The notes beneath the pieces are model-generated. The model was not told the DNA's origin. It did not search any database and saw only the letters and a list, made by a program, of their open reading frames with translations. A stretch of 53,619 bases of DNA from Bacteroidota bacterium (GTDB taxonomy: Bacteria > Bacteroidota > Bacteroidia > Flavobacteriales > Weeksellaceae): the NCBI GenBank assembly GCA_023399595.1, contig JAEWOR010000067.1, positions 1 through 53,619 on the forward strand, in the 5' to 3' direction. Positions within the stretch are counted from its first letter, which is position 1. Each line of letters opens with the position of its first letter. The translations under genes were made by a program, and so were the position numbers. This document shows positions 25,039 through 34,274 of this stretch, in pieces.

Positions 25039-28000
25039 ATGAAAAAATTTCTACTTAGTTTTGTGTTGTTTTTATTTACAATACAACTTTCTTTTGCACA
25101 GAAAGATACTGAGCACTGGATAGCTCCATATTATACCAATACAACAGGGTATAATCATGCTCTCTATCTGTCAACTGATGCTATAACCCCTTTTGAGGTT
25201 AAAATCTTCAACAATAATACTCAGATTGGTGCTGTTACCATTAGTAAAGGTGCTCCTCAAACTTTTGTTGTTGATAAAGACTTCATTATGGCAAGTAATG
25301 CTATAGATGCATTTAAAATTACTACTAAAGGTTTGTATCTTAATGGGGCTAAACCTTTTTTTGCTTCACTTAGAATGTATCAAAGTGCTCATGGAGAAAT
25401 TGTTACTAGTAAAGGAAAAGCAGGTATTGGTAATAAATTCTATGTAACTGCAACACCTCAAGGTATTAATACAAGTACTAATTTTACAGCAGGTGTAATG
25501 GCTACAGAGGATAATACTACTGTTACATTTTCTTGGAACACTCCAGGTCTTGTTTTTATTGGTGGAACACCCACGGGAGGTGGACAATCTCAGTCTGTTA
25601 CACTTGATAAAGGACAGTCTTTCCTATTAAGTGGGTTGAGTAATACTGTAGCGAATAGAACAGGATTTATTGGCACAAAAATAGAATCTACTAAACCTAT
25701 TACTCTTACCAATGGAAATTCCAATGGGAATTTTGGTGCTGTTTCTAGTGGTGGATCGGATTTAATTTTAGATCAGTCGGTTCCTGTAAATAGATTAGGA
25801 AGTACATTTGCAATGGTAAAAACTTTATCTACAAACCCTACCAATAATCCTGAAGGAGCTATTGTTGTTGCAACAGAAAATAATACTCAAATATTCGTAA
25901 ATGGTTCAACAACAGCCTTAGCAACTTTAAATGAAGGAGAATGGTATCACGTTGCTGATACTAATTATATTGCACAAGCTCCTGATCATGCCAATATGCT
26001 TATTAGTAGTTCACATAATATTTATGTATATCAATTAATTAGCCGAGGATCAGATAATGCTACAGGTGGATTTAACTATATACCACCTTTAAACTGTTTC
26101 CTACCGAGAAAAATTGACGAAATTGGTAAGGTGACTGAAATGCCTTTAACTGCAACAACAAGTGGAACACCAACAAGTAGTTTTATCTTAAAACTTAATA
26201 TTTTAACTGAAACTGGAGCAACAGTTACAGTAAATGGGGTAGCTCCTACAGCTGCTCAAGGACCTTTCCCTTTAACAGGAAATACACAATGGGTAACGTA
26301 TTCTATATCTGGAATTACAGGTAATGTTGTTGTAGAATCTAACAAAGCTGTAACCGCAGGTGTAAATGGAGGGTACAGTTCAGCTGGATATGGTGGTTAC
26401 TTCGCAGGTTTCTCTTCTATTCCTGTTATTTCTAAGCAAACTGGAGAATGTATTCCTGGTATTATCTTAGAAGTAAATGACGGATATGATACTTACCAAT
26501 GGTTTTTAAATGGAACTGCAATCCCAGGTGCTACAACTCATACATACACACCAACGGCTCCTGGAAACTATACTTGTAAAGTTACAATGGGAACTTGTAC
26601 GCCGGTAACAACACCAGTTTACAAAGTATTCAGATGTCTTACAGTTACTACTAAAAATTATGACGTAAACTGTACACTAAAAATAACGCCTACTTTTACT
26701 ACTTCTACGCAAAACCCAGTTCCTGCTTCAGTAGTAATTATTACACCTCCAGCTAACGGTAGTGCAACAGTAGATACTGCTACAGGAATTATTACCTATA
26801 CTCCCAATCCAGGATATTTGGGAGCAGATCAGTTAGTGTATAAGTTTTGCGGGAATGTTCCTGAATTTACAGATTGCGAACAAGTAACTGCTATATTTAA
26901 TGTGTTTCCTTTTAAAGGGACAGATGTTACTATTAAAGCTTGTCAATACAATGGTAAAGGAACATTTGATTTAAACTCAGCTCAGGTTACAACTTATCCA
27001 AATCCTGTAAAGAGTTTTTATAGAACAATGGCAGATCTTAATGCAGGTGCTAATTTAATTACGAATCCAGATGCTTATCTTTCTGCGGAAGGTGAGGTTT
27101 ATGTTAAAATACAAACACCAGAAGGTTGTATTGCGACAGCTAAGATTATCTTATCTTTCTATCCAATACCTGGAGTTCAATCAGCTTCTCTTACTGAATG
27201 TTTTATTGTGGATGATGAGTTGAGAGCTAAATTTAATTTGACACTTGCAACGGTTTCATTAAATAACAATACAACAAAAAAATACTATGCTAGTTTAGCA
27301 GATGCAGAAACAGATGCTAATGTTATTATAGATCCAGTAAATTATATTTCACACAATACAAATGTTTATGCAAGAGTATATGATCCTAATGGTTGTTATG
27401 CAATAGCAAAAATTGCTCTTAATGTAACTCTTCCAAAAAGATCAGAAGTATTGAAGGATAAATTTATCTGTATTGAAGATAGAACAACTTTAGATGCAGG
27501 TCCTGGTTACGAAAGTTACGAGTGGAGTACAGGTGCAACTACACAATCTATTTCTGGTGTAGGTGTTGGAGAATATTGGGTGAATTTAAAATTCAATAAT
27601 TGTATTACTAAACAGAAAGTTGTAGTTTCTAAATCTGCTGATCCAGTTATCACAGGAGTAGATGTTACGAACGATAAGGCTACAGTAATGGTTACAGGTG
27701 GAGTTCCTCCTTACCAATATTCTGTGGATGGAGTTTCTGCATGGCAAGATTCAAATGTGTTTAATGGTTTATCAAGAGGACAACATGTGTTCTATGTTAA
27801 AGATTCATTAGATTGTCAGCCTGTTTCTGTAAGCGTAACAGTTCCTAACTTAGTTAATGCTATTACTCCAAATGGTGATAATGTAAATGATTATGTTGAT
27901 TACAGCGCTCTTGCTTATAAAGATAACTTAGTTTTCAATGTTTATGATAGATATGGAAATAAAGTTTTTGCAGGTGAAAAATTCAACAACTTTAAGTGGG

Positions 28001-28128
28001 ATGGGAAACATTTCGATAAGAAAGTGATTACTGGAACTTATTGGTATGAAGTTCATTGGACAGAATCTAATTCAGAAAAGACTCCTGTTAAATACACAGG
28101 ATGGGTTCTTGTAAAGAATAGAGAATAA
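25039..28128 (+). CDS. giant T9SS type B surface protein 2, IgGFc-binding-like N-terminus
   Basis: 1029 residues with a signal peptide (residues 1-20, ending LSFAQ). The order of parts is the same as in its neighbours: IgGFc-binding-like domain (FEVKIFNNNTQIGAVTISKG; HGEIVTSKGKAGIGNKFYV), Ig-like segment (FLNGTAIPGATTHTYTP), VCBS-like unit (GSATVDTATGIITYTPNPG), Cys-rich modules, SprB-like unit (GGVPPYQYSVDGVSAWQDS) and the type B sorting domain (NAITPNGDNVNDYVDYSAL ... YTGWVLVKNRE at the end). It has two Cys-rich modules (QYNGKGTFDLNSAQ; CFIVDDELRAKFNL) where the other two copies have three, which explains its shorter length. Followed by a terminator at 28150-28178. Confidence 0.88.
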   Translation: MKKFLLSFVLFLFTIQLSFAQKDTEHWIAPYYTNTTGYNHALYLSTDAITPFEVKIFNNNTQIGAVTISKGAPQTFVVDKDFIMASNAIDAFKITTKGLYLNGAKPFFASLRMYQSAHGEIVTSKGKAGIGNKFYVTATPQGINTSTNFTAGVMATEDNTTVTFSWNTPGLVFIGGTPTGGGQSQSVTLDKGQSFLLSGLSNTVANRTGFIGTKIESTKPITLTNGNSNGNFGAVSSGGSDLILDQSVPVNRLGSTFAMVKTLSTNPTNNPEGAIVVATENNTQIFVNGSTTALATLNEGEWYHVADTNYIAQAPDHANMLISSSHNIYVYQLISRGSDNATGGFNYIPPLNCFLPRKIDEIGKVTEMPLTATTSGTPTSSFILKLNILTETGATVTVNGVAPTAAQGPFPLTGNTQWVTYSISGITGNVVVESNKAVTAGVNGGYSSAGYGGYFAGFSSIPVISKQTGECIPGIILEVNDGYDTYQWFLNGTAIPGATTHTYTPTAPGNYTCKVTMGTCTPVTTPVYKVFRCLTVTTKNYDVNCTLKITPTFTTSTQNPVPASVVIITPPANGSATVDTATGIITYTPNPGYLGADQLVYKFCGNVPEFTDCEQVTAIFNVFPFKGTDVTIKACQYNGKGTFDLNSAQVTTYPNPVKSFYRTMADLNAGANLITNPDAYLSAEGEVYVKIQTPEGCIATAKIILSFYPIPGVQSASLTECFIVDDELRAKFNLTLATVSLNNNTTKKYYASLADAETDANVIIDPVNYISHNTNVYARVYDPNGCYAIAKIALNVTLPKRSEVLKDKFICIEDRTTLDAGPGYESYEWSTGATTQSISGVGVGEYWVNLKFNNCITKQKVVVSKSADPVITGVDVTNDKATVMVTGGVPPYQYSVDGVSAWQDSNVFNGLSRGQHVFYVKDSLDCQPVSVSVTVPNLVNAITPNGDNVNDYVDYSALAYKDNLVFNVYDRYGNKVFAGEKFNNFKWDGKHFDKKVITGTYWYEVHWTESNSEKTPVKYTGWVLVKNRE

Positions 28129-28149
28129 TACGAATATTATAAAATTTTA

Positions 28150-28178
28150 AAACCACATTTACGAATGTGGTTTTTTTA
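28150..28178 (+). terminator. terminator after giant protein 2
   Basis: AACCACATT pairs with AATGTGGTT around a TACG loop, with a T run. Confidence 0.85.
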
Positions 28179-28212
28179 TGCATAAAACTTTCATTTATTT
28201 TCATAAAATCCC

Positions 28213-28220
28213 TAAATTTG
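28213..28220 (+). promoter_or_regulatory. -7 box of third giant T9SS protein gene
   Basis: TAAATTTG matches TANNTTTG, 19 bases before the ATG at 28240. Confidence 0.45.
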
Positions 28221-28239
28221 GTTTTCAGTTGATATTTTT

Positions 28240-31200
28240 ATGGTGAGATTTCTATCATTTTTTTTGTTGTTTTGGTTGAATTTTAATTTGTTTGCTCAAT
28301 TGGACAGAGACCATTGGTTTGCCCCAATGGTAGATAGAACAGGTTTAACTTTAAATCCCGCAGTTCCACCCTCTCAACAAAAACTTTATTTATCAACCAA
28401 CAGAACAACTCCTTTTCCCGTAAGTATTTATAATAATAATGTGCTGATTGCTACTGTTACTATTAGTAAAGGTAGTCCTCAAAAAATTGATATTGATAGA
28501 AGTCTTATTATCGCAACTCAACAAACGGAATTATTTACTCCAACTACAAAAGGTTTATATGTTAAAGCCGATTTTCCTTTTTTTGCGAATCTGAGGTTTT
28601 CGGTTTACAATCATGCGGAAATAATTACTTCAAAAGGTTTAGCTTCCATTGGTAATAATTTTTATGTTGCAATGGCTCCCATTTCTGCAGCTAATCCCAT
28701 TTTAAATTTCATGACCAGTGTTTTGGCAACGGAAGATAATACCCATGTAACTATTTCTGGTTATCAATCAACGGTTCAATTTTCAAACGGAACCACTGGA
28801 GCAACCAACCCCACCATCACTTTTACACTGAATAAAGGACAATCCTATACTTTAGATGGTTTAGGAAATATTACAGGGAATTTTAATGGTTTTATTGGGG
28901 CAAAAATTACTTCGGATAAACCTATTAACGTAACGAACGGAAACTTCAATGGACAGTATGCTGTTCCTGTATTAACTTCTTCGGATATTTTGATGGATCA
29001 AGCGGTACCCGTTAATCAATTAGGTTCAGAGTTCGCCCTTGTAAAAGGGAACGGAAATATTGGATCTAATATGGAAGGGGCAATAGTTGTTGCTACGGTG
29101 AATAATACACAAATTAGAGTGAACAATGAGGTTACGCCTTTGGTAACTTTAAATGCAGGTCAGTACTTTGTAATTCCAGATACGAAATATATAGATCAAG
29201 GAAATGGTCATTTTAATATGCTTATTAGAACAACAAATAATGCATATGTATATCAAATTCTTGCAGGGAATGCTGTAGGATCAGAAGCGACAGGAGGGTT
29301 TAATTTTATTCCTGCTTTAACTTGTTATTTGCCAAAATCAATAGATGAAATTGGTTTAATTGATGAGAACTTTGTTTATTCTAATGGAAATCCTACCGGA
29401 TTACTTAATATTCCCACAAAACTAAATTTAATTACAGAAACAGGCGCAAGTGTTTTGGTAAATGGAAATCCTCCACCAGTGGGAACAGGTCCTTTTCCTA
29501 TGCTCGGAACTCCGAACTGGGTAACTTATGGCATTCCCAATGTATCGGGAAATATTACTGTAAATTCAACTAAAGCCATTACTGCGGGAATTACAGCCGG
29601 TAGTGATGCAGTTGGATATGGTGGTTTTTTTGCTGGTTTTTACACTATGCCTGTAATTATAAAATCGGGTGGTGACTGTGTACCTGGTATTGTATTAACT
29701 GTTGATCCTACAAATTATGACACTTATCAATGGCTAAGAAACGGAATTGTTATTGTGGGTGCAACAAATCCTTCTTATATCCCTACACAATCTGGCCTTT
29801 ATACTTGTAGAGTAACTATGGGTACGTGTGCTCCTTTGTTAACAGCTCCTTACAAAGTTTTGAATTGTATGGCAAGTAGCATTTCAAATTTTAGTTTTTG
29901 TTTGCCACAATCTCCATCTCATTTAATTAATCCAACATTTACATCTTCTACTCAAACACTAAGTCCTGCAAGTGTTTCTATAGTTACGGCTCCAACTCAA
30001 GGAAGTGTTTCTATTAATCCTACCAATGGTGTTATTACGTATACACCAAATGCAGGAGTTCCTGTGGGGACAGATGTTTTTGTTTATAAATTTTGTGGAA
30101 CAGATCCAGATTTCCCAGATTGTGAAACAGTAACCGTTAATTTGAGTTGGCAAACTGTTTCTACTGTTAATACTTCATTAAGTGTTTGTCCTAATCCTAA
30201 TGGAGTGGGAGTATTTGATTTAACATCGGCAAATATTATATCAGCGAACACAACGCTTCCAATAACAATTGCTTATTATCCAACTTTAATGGATGCTCAA
30301 AACGAAAATGCAGCAGCGCTTATTAATGTGCCAACTTCGTACACAGCAACAAATGGAACCATTATTTACGTAGTAGTAAAAACTAGTTTTGGATGTAAAA
30401 CTATTGCCCAAATAACACTAAATGTTTATCCTTTAGCTATAGTAAATGATTTTGTGGGAACTTTTTGTGATGAAAATTTTGATGGTGTTATTAATATTCA
30501 GCTTTCTGACCTTACCCCTCAAATAGTAGCAAATGCTGGTACTTTTCAAATAAGATATTATTCAAATTTAGCTGATGCTACTGCTGGAAATACCAATACG
30601 CTAGCTAATGCTTATAATTTTACTGCAAATACTACAATTTACATTCGTGTAGATTCTCCAAATGGATGCCCTGAAATTATTAAGCCGGTAATTTTAAGAC
30701 TAGGAGACAGAATTGTTTTATTGAATAATGATGTTCAACAAACTATTTGTGATGACGATTTAGATGGAATTGTACAGCTTAACGTAACTTCGGTTTTAGC
30801 AGGTTTTACCGCTGATCCAACCGTAAGTGGAGCTTTCTTCTTAACTTTAACTGATGCTCAAAACAATACAGGATCTTTAGGGAATATTGTGAGTGTTCAA
30901 GGAGCTCAGACGTTTTATATTAGATTCACAAAAGCAGGCATTTGTTCTCAAGTGGCTAAACTTACTGTTACTATAAAAACACCAAAGAAATCTGATGTTT
31001 TACAAGATTTAGTTATTTGTCCTTCAGAAACAGGAACATTAGACGCAGGACTAGGTTTTGATGCTTATTTATGGAGTACAGGAGATACTACGCCTTTTAT
31101 TACCAATGTTGGACCAGGTAATTATTGGGTTGATCTTACATTTAATGGCTGTGTTTACAGACAATACGCAAACGTGAGCTTTTCTTCTCTCCCAATAATT

Positions 31201-31701
31201 ACAGGAATTGAAATTAAAGATAATACAGTTACCATTATTGTAAGTGGAGGAACTCCTCCCTATGAGTATTCAATTGATGGTATAAGCTGGCAAACATCAA
31301 ATGTTTTCTCCGGAGTTAAAAATGGTAATTATGTGGCATATGTCCGTGATTCTTTAAAATGTGCAATAGTTGAAATGCCATTTTCAGTTGTAAAATTAGT
31401 GAATACAATCACTCCAAATGAGGATGGCCATAATGATGTTATTGATTATTCTACATTATTATTAAAAGAAGATCCAGAATTTCGAGTTTTTGATCGCTAT
31501 GGTGCAGAAATATTTAAAGGAGACAAATCCAATGGTTTTATATGGAATGGGAAAATGGCAGGCAAGCCAGTACCAACAGCTACTTATTGGTATATTTTGA
31601 AATGGAGAGAAATAGGTTCGTCAATTTTTGTGACGCATTCGAGTTGGTTGTTGGTGAAAAATAGAAAAGATAGACATACCTACGAACCAGGATCTAAGTA
31701 A
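28240..31701 (+). CDS. giant T9SS type B surface protein 3, IgGFc-binding-like N-terminus
   Basis: 1153 residues, the largest of the trio. Signal peptide residues 1-19 (LNFNLFAQ). IgGFc-binding-like N-terminus (FPVSIYNNNVLIATVTISKG; HAEIITSKGLASIGNNFYV), Ig-like segment (WLRNGIVIVGATNPSYIP), VCBS-like unit (GSVSINPTNGVITYTPNAG), three Cys-rich modules (CPNPNGVGVFDLT; CDENFDGVINIQL; CDDDLDGIVQLNV), SprB-like unit (GGTPPYEYSIDGISWQTSNV) and type B sorting domain (NTITPNEDGHNDVIDYSTL). After the usual LLVKNRK end it has about 11 extra residues (DRHTYEPGSK) not found in the other copies. By architecture, module count and sequence it is closer to copy 1 than to copy 2. Confidence 0.88.
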   Translation: MVRFLSFFLLFWLNFNLFAQLDRDHWFAPMVDRTGLTLNPAVPPSQQKLYLSTNRTTPFPVSIYNNNVLIATVTISKGSPQKIDIDRSLIIATQQTELFTPTTKGLYVKADFPFFANLRFSVYNHAEIITSKGLASIGNNFYVAMAPISAANPILNFMTSVLATEDNTHVTISGYQSTVQFSNGTTGATNPTITFTLNKGQSYTLDGLGNITGNFNGFIGAKITSDKPINVTNGNFNGQYAVPVLTSSDILMDQAVPVNQLGSEFALVKGNGNIGSNMEGAIVVATVNNTQIRVNNEVTPLVTLNAGQYFVIPDTKYIDQGNGHFNMLIRTTNNAYVYQILAGNAVGSEATGGFNFIPALTCYLPKSIDEIGLIDENFVYSNGNPTGLLNIPTKLNLITETGASVLVNGNPPPVGTGPFPMLGTPNWVTYGIPNVSGNITVNSTKAITAGITAGSDAVGYGGFFAGFYTMPVIIKSGGDCVPGIVLTVDPTNYDTYQWLRNGIVIVGATNPSYIPTQSGLYTCRVTMGTCAPLLTAPYKVLNCMASSISNFSFCLPQSPSHLINPTFTSSTQTLSPASVSIVTAPTQGSVSINPTNGVITYTPNAGVPVGTDVFVYKFCGTDPDFPDCETVTVNLSWQTVSTVNTSLSVCPNPNGVGVFDLTSANIISANTTLPITIAYYPTLMDAQNENAAALINVPTSYTATNGTIIYVVVKTSFGCKTIAQITLNVYPLAIVNDFVGTFCDENFDGVINIQLSDLTPQIVANAGTFQIRYYSNLADATAGNTNTLANAYNFTANTTIYIRVDSPNGCPEIIKPVILRLGDRIVLLNNDVQQTICDDDLDGIVQLNVTSVLAGFTADPTVSGAFFLTLTDAQNNTGSLGNIVSVQGAQTFYIRFTKAGICSQVAKLTVTIKTPKKSDVLQDLVICPSETGTLDAGLGFDAYLWSTGDTTPFITNVGPGNYWVDLTFNGCVYRQYANVSFSSLPIITGIEIKDNTVTIIVSGGTPPYEYSIDGISWQTSNVFSGVKNGNYVAYVRDSLKCAIVEMPFSVVKLVNTITPNEDGHNDVIDYSTLLLKEDPEFRVFDRYGAEIFKGDKSNGFIWNGKMAGKPVPTATYWYILKWREIGSSIFVTHSSWLLVKNRKDRHTYEPGSK

Positions 31702-31828
31702 TTGATAATTTAGTTGATTTATAGAATTAACTTTGTTTACTACCATTTCTTAACATAATTTCTTGAAGTTTAATATAACTTTAACCTCATTTTTGCATCT
31801 TACCAATACTGATGTGCATTATTCTAAT

Positions 31829-31836
31829 TATTTTTG
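31829..31836 (+). promoter_or_regulatory. -7 box of CarboxypepD_reg-like gene, with upstream duplicate
   Basis: TATTTTTG ends eight bases before the ATG at 31845, so the leader is very short. The 12-mer TTTTTGCATCTT that overlaps it (31831-31842) is repeated 41 bases upstream (31790-31801), where the -7 TA is replaced by CA. Confidence 0.5.
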
Positions 31837-31844
31837 CATCTTGA

Positions 31845-32657
31845 ATGAAAAAATTACTGCTGTTTTGTGTGCTTTTAATGGCGATTGATATTAATGCACA
31901 AATATTTTCCGGAAACATACTAATGAGGGATAAATCAAATTTATACCTCAATCAGGTGTATATTACCAATCTTAAAACGCAAAAAACGGTTTTAGCCGAT
32001 TTTAATGGTCGATTTTCCCTACAAGCTTCTCCCGGAGATGCTATACGTTTTACGTCTATAGTTACAGAGAGGAAAGATCTAATTTTGAATCCTCAAGATT
32101 TTGCGACTCCCAAACTTGTAGAACTTAAAATAGCTTATTACGAAATTCAAGAAGTGGTGTTAACTAAGTTTAAACCCACGGGAAATCTTACTTATGATGT
32201 AAAATCTTTGAACAAAGAAAATAAAGTTGAAAAAATAAGGAAAATGGTTGGGCTTCCAGAACCTAAAGGAGATGGGACTTCACCAAAACTTCCTATTGCA
32301 GATTTCAGAGATGGAGGTTTAACCTTTAGTTTGGAGAGTATTTTCGATGTTTTATCTGGGGAAAGAAAAAAGAAAGAAAGGTATCAAGCGTATGAAATAA
32401 TGATGAGAGATAACCAGTTGGTGAAGGATTATTTAGGAAAAGAGTATTTTACGAGCATTAAAATTCCTGAAAATTTAATTGATAACTTCTTACAATTTGT
32501 GTATTCATCAGATAATTTAGGAAGCTACATCCAACAAGGAAAATTTGAAATGGTAAAAGTTTCTATAGAAAAATATTTACCAATTTATCAGCGTAGATTA
32601 CAAAATTCTCAACTTTTAGAAGTGGTTTCATCAGATAAAAATACGTTGTCAAAGTAA
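31845..32657 (+). CDS. secreted protein with carboxypeptidase-regulatory-like domain
   Basis: 270 residues with a signal peptide (residues 1-18, ending DINAQ). Residues about 19-95 have the beta-sandwich pattern of the CarboxypepD_reg-like domain that Bacteroidetes use at the start of TonB-dependent receptors and other envelope proteins (IFSGNILMRDKSNLYLNQVY; TVLADFNGRFSLQASPGD). There is no TonB plug or barrel after it; the rest is a helical, charged region (ERKKKERYQAYEIMMRDNQL). The likely location is the periplasm or outer membrane. It lies between the giant T9SS genes and the DUF6759-like cluster; no function can be assigned. Confidence 0.75.
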   Translation: MKKLLLFCVLLMAIDINAQIFSGNILMRDKSNLYLNQVYITNLKTQKTVLADFNGRFSLQASPGDAIRFTSIVTERKDLILNPQDFATPKLVELKIAYYEIQEVVLTKFKPTGNLTYDVKSLNKENKVEKIRKMVGLPEPKGDGTSPKLPIADFRDGGLTFSLESIFDVLSGERKKKERYQAYEIMMRDNQLVKDYLGKEYFTSIKIPENLIDNFLQFVYSSDNLGSYIQQGKFEMVKVSIEKYLPIYQRRLQNSQLLEVVSSDKNTLSK

Positions 32658-32703
32658 AAATCGCACGTTTTTTGCTTAGGAACTTTTTTTAAAACAAATA
32701 AAG

Positions 32704-32711
32704 TAGCTTTG
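32704..32711 (+). promoter_or_regulatory. -7 box of DUF6759-like gene B
   Basis: TAGCTTTG matches TANNTTTG, 14 bases before the ATG at 32726. Confidence 0.4.
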
Positions 32712-32725
32712 TATAAAGATTGATT

Positions 32726-33517
32726 ATGAAGAAATTGATATTTATTTTTTGCGTTTTTATGATTTCTGGAATTTCGGCTCAGAAAAAAATGAAAGATTAT
32801 AGTGAGATTTTAAAAAGTAAAAACATATACGAAATCAATGCTTTTTTAAGAGATGCGCATCCAGATGATCCCCGAAGATCTGTTCTTAAACCTAGGGTAA
32901 TGGAAATGATGAAGGATTATATTAAAAATGCTCATCCTGAAGACCAAAAAGTAAAAGAGATACAAAAAATGTTGGCTCTTTTAAGAAGCAGACCGTCTAC
33001 GAAAATTTCTTTTGAAGAAATGAATGCCGAAATTAGAAAAAAACAGATTGAATATTTTCAGAATTCTTTGAAAAATCCAACTAAATATGTTCCAAAAGCG
33101 GTAAATATTTCCACAACAACCATTGCTAATGCTGCTAAAGTGGAAGGAGTTTCTACCACTGCTATTAATACCGCTATTAAATCTGAACAAACAGAATTTG
33201 ATATGTTGATGGATGTAGATCCTGTGGAACATAAAAATAGAACCGTTAAAATTTTAAATTCATTATTTGATAACGATCCAACAAGTAAAGAAACAGCCAT
33301 TGTAATTGAAAACAACTCAGATTGTAATATGATTATGCGTATTGAAGGTGTTGGACACCATAAATACAGACTGGCGATTCCTGCGAAAGACAAAAACTCT
33401 ATAGTTATTGCAAAAGGAGATTATCTTTTCAGTAGTTTGGTTTGCGGGGCGCAATATGCCTCACAGAAAACGGTTCAAAAATCAATTATTGTAAGTTTAG
33501 GGAATCCTAAAAAATAG
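32726..33517 (+). CDS. secreted DUF6759-like protein B
   Basis: 263 residues from the ATG at 32726 (a TTG two codons earlier is possible). Signal peptide MKKLIFIFCVFMISGISAQ. The N-terminal half is helical with the motif AHPDDPRRSVLKPRV and a second AHPEDQK, matching AHPEDSKRRPLQSKL in protein C. The C-terminal domain (about 180-260) has the shared pattern NNSDCNMIMRIEG, YRLAIPAKDKNSIVIAKG, SLVCGAQYASQK with both conserved cysteines. It probably folds as a small beta-sandwich with a disulfide. It is the fullest version of the family in this window. trmB follows 76 bases later with its own promoter. Confidence 0.72.
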   Translation: MKKLIFIFCVFMISGISAQKKMKDYSEILKSKNIYEINAFLRDAHPDDPRRSVLKPRVMEMMKDYIKNAHPEDQKVKEIQKMLALLRSRPSTKISFEEMNAEIRKKQIEYFQNSLKNPTKYVPKAVNISTTTIANAAKVEGVSTTAINTAIKSEQTEFDMLMDVDPVEHKNRTVKILNSLFDNDPTSKETAIVIENNSDCNMIMRIEGVGHHKYRLAIPAKDKNSIVIAKGDYLFSSLVCGAQYASQKTVQKSIIVSLGNPKK

Positions 33518-33543
33518 ATGAGTAATTTTATTATAAATATTGA

Positions 33544-33579
33544 AATGTCCGCTTAATAATTTATATTTTTGCGGACATT
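33544..33579 (+). promoter_or_regulatory. trmB promoter inside a perfect 9-bp inverted repeat
   Basis: AATGTCCGC (33544-33552) and GCGGACATT (33571-33579) are perfect reverse complements separated by 18 bases. The -7 box TATTTTTG (33564-33571) sits between and touches the right arm, so transcription would start within or just after it. It could be an operator. Confidence 0.5.
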
Positions 33580-33593
33580 GTGTTTTAAAAAAA

Positions 33594-34274
33594 ATGGGAA
33601 AGAATAAAATAGCAAGATTTACAGAGAATAAAATTTTACCAAATGTTATACAGCCTACAAGAGAAGAAGCCATTTCTGGCTCATTCGATTTAAAGGGAAA
33701 TTGGAGAAAAAATTTTTTTAAAAATGAAAACCCTATCGTTTTAGAATTAGGTTGTGGAAAAGGTGAATATAGTGTAGGTTTAGCCAAAAACTTTCCTGAG
33801 AAAAACTTCATTGGGATTGATATAAAAGGTGCTCGCTTTTGGTTCGGTGCTAAAGAAGCGATTACAGAAAACATGAACAATGTTGCCTTCCTAAGAACGC
33901 AAATAGAACTTGTGGATTATTTCTTTGATAAAAATGAAGTGGATGAAATTTGGATTACTTTTCCAGATCCACAAATTAAATACAGAAGAACAAAACACCG
34001 TTTAACGCATCCAGATTTTCTAAATCGATATAAAAAATTCCTAAAACCTGGAGGAATTATTCATTTAAAAACAGATTCTGAGTTTTTACACGGTTATACT
34101 TTAGGTTATCTTCAAGGTGCGGGTTACGAAATTCTATCTGCGCATCATGATATTTATGGAGCTCCAGAATATGACCCAGGAACTCCTTTGTTAAGGGATA
34201 TTCAGACGTATTATGAAGGTTTGTTTTCTGCAAAAGGAAAAACCATTACCTATATTAAATTCCGTATTCATTAA
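33594..34274 (+). CDS. trmB: tRNA (guanine-N7-)-methyltransferase
   Basis: A 226-residue SAM-dependent enzyme that makes m7G46 in the tRNA variable loop. The start is the ATG at 33594 (MGKNKIARFTENK), consistent with the promoter; the frame open upstream lies over that promoter. Motif I ELGCGKGEYS is at residues 51-60 and the family motif TFPDPQIKYRRTKHRLTHP at about 125-143. The domain is complete. It sits, oddly, inside the DUF6759-like cluster, and its stop overlaps the start of gene C by one base (TAATG), which ties translation of C to it. Confidence 0.95.
   Translation: MGKNKIARFTENKILPNVIQPTREEAISGSFDLKGNWRKNFFKNENPIVLELGCGKGEYSVGLAKNFPEKNFIGIDIKGARFWFGAKEAITENMNNVAFLRTQIELVDYFFDKNEVDEIWITFPDPQIKYRRTKHRLTHPDFLNRYKKFLKPGGIIHLKTDSEFLHGYTLGYLQGAGYEILSAHHDIYGAPEYDPGTPLLRDIQTYYEGLFSAKGKTITYIKFRIH

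Noticed and set aside
33058..33393. 111-codon minus-strand open frame
   Set aside because: It lies wholly inside gene B, whose signal peptide and shared domain are convincing; the antisense frame has no features.
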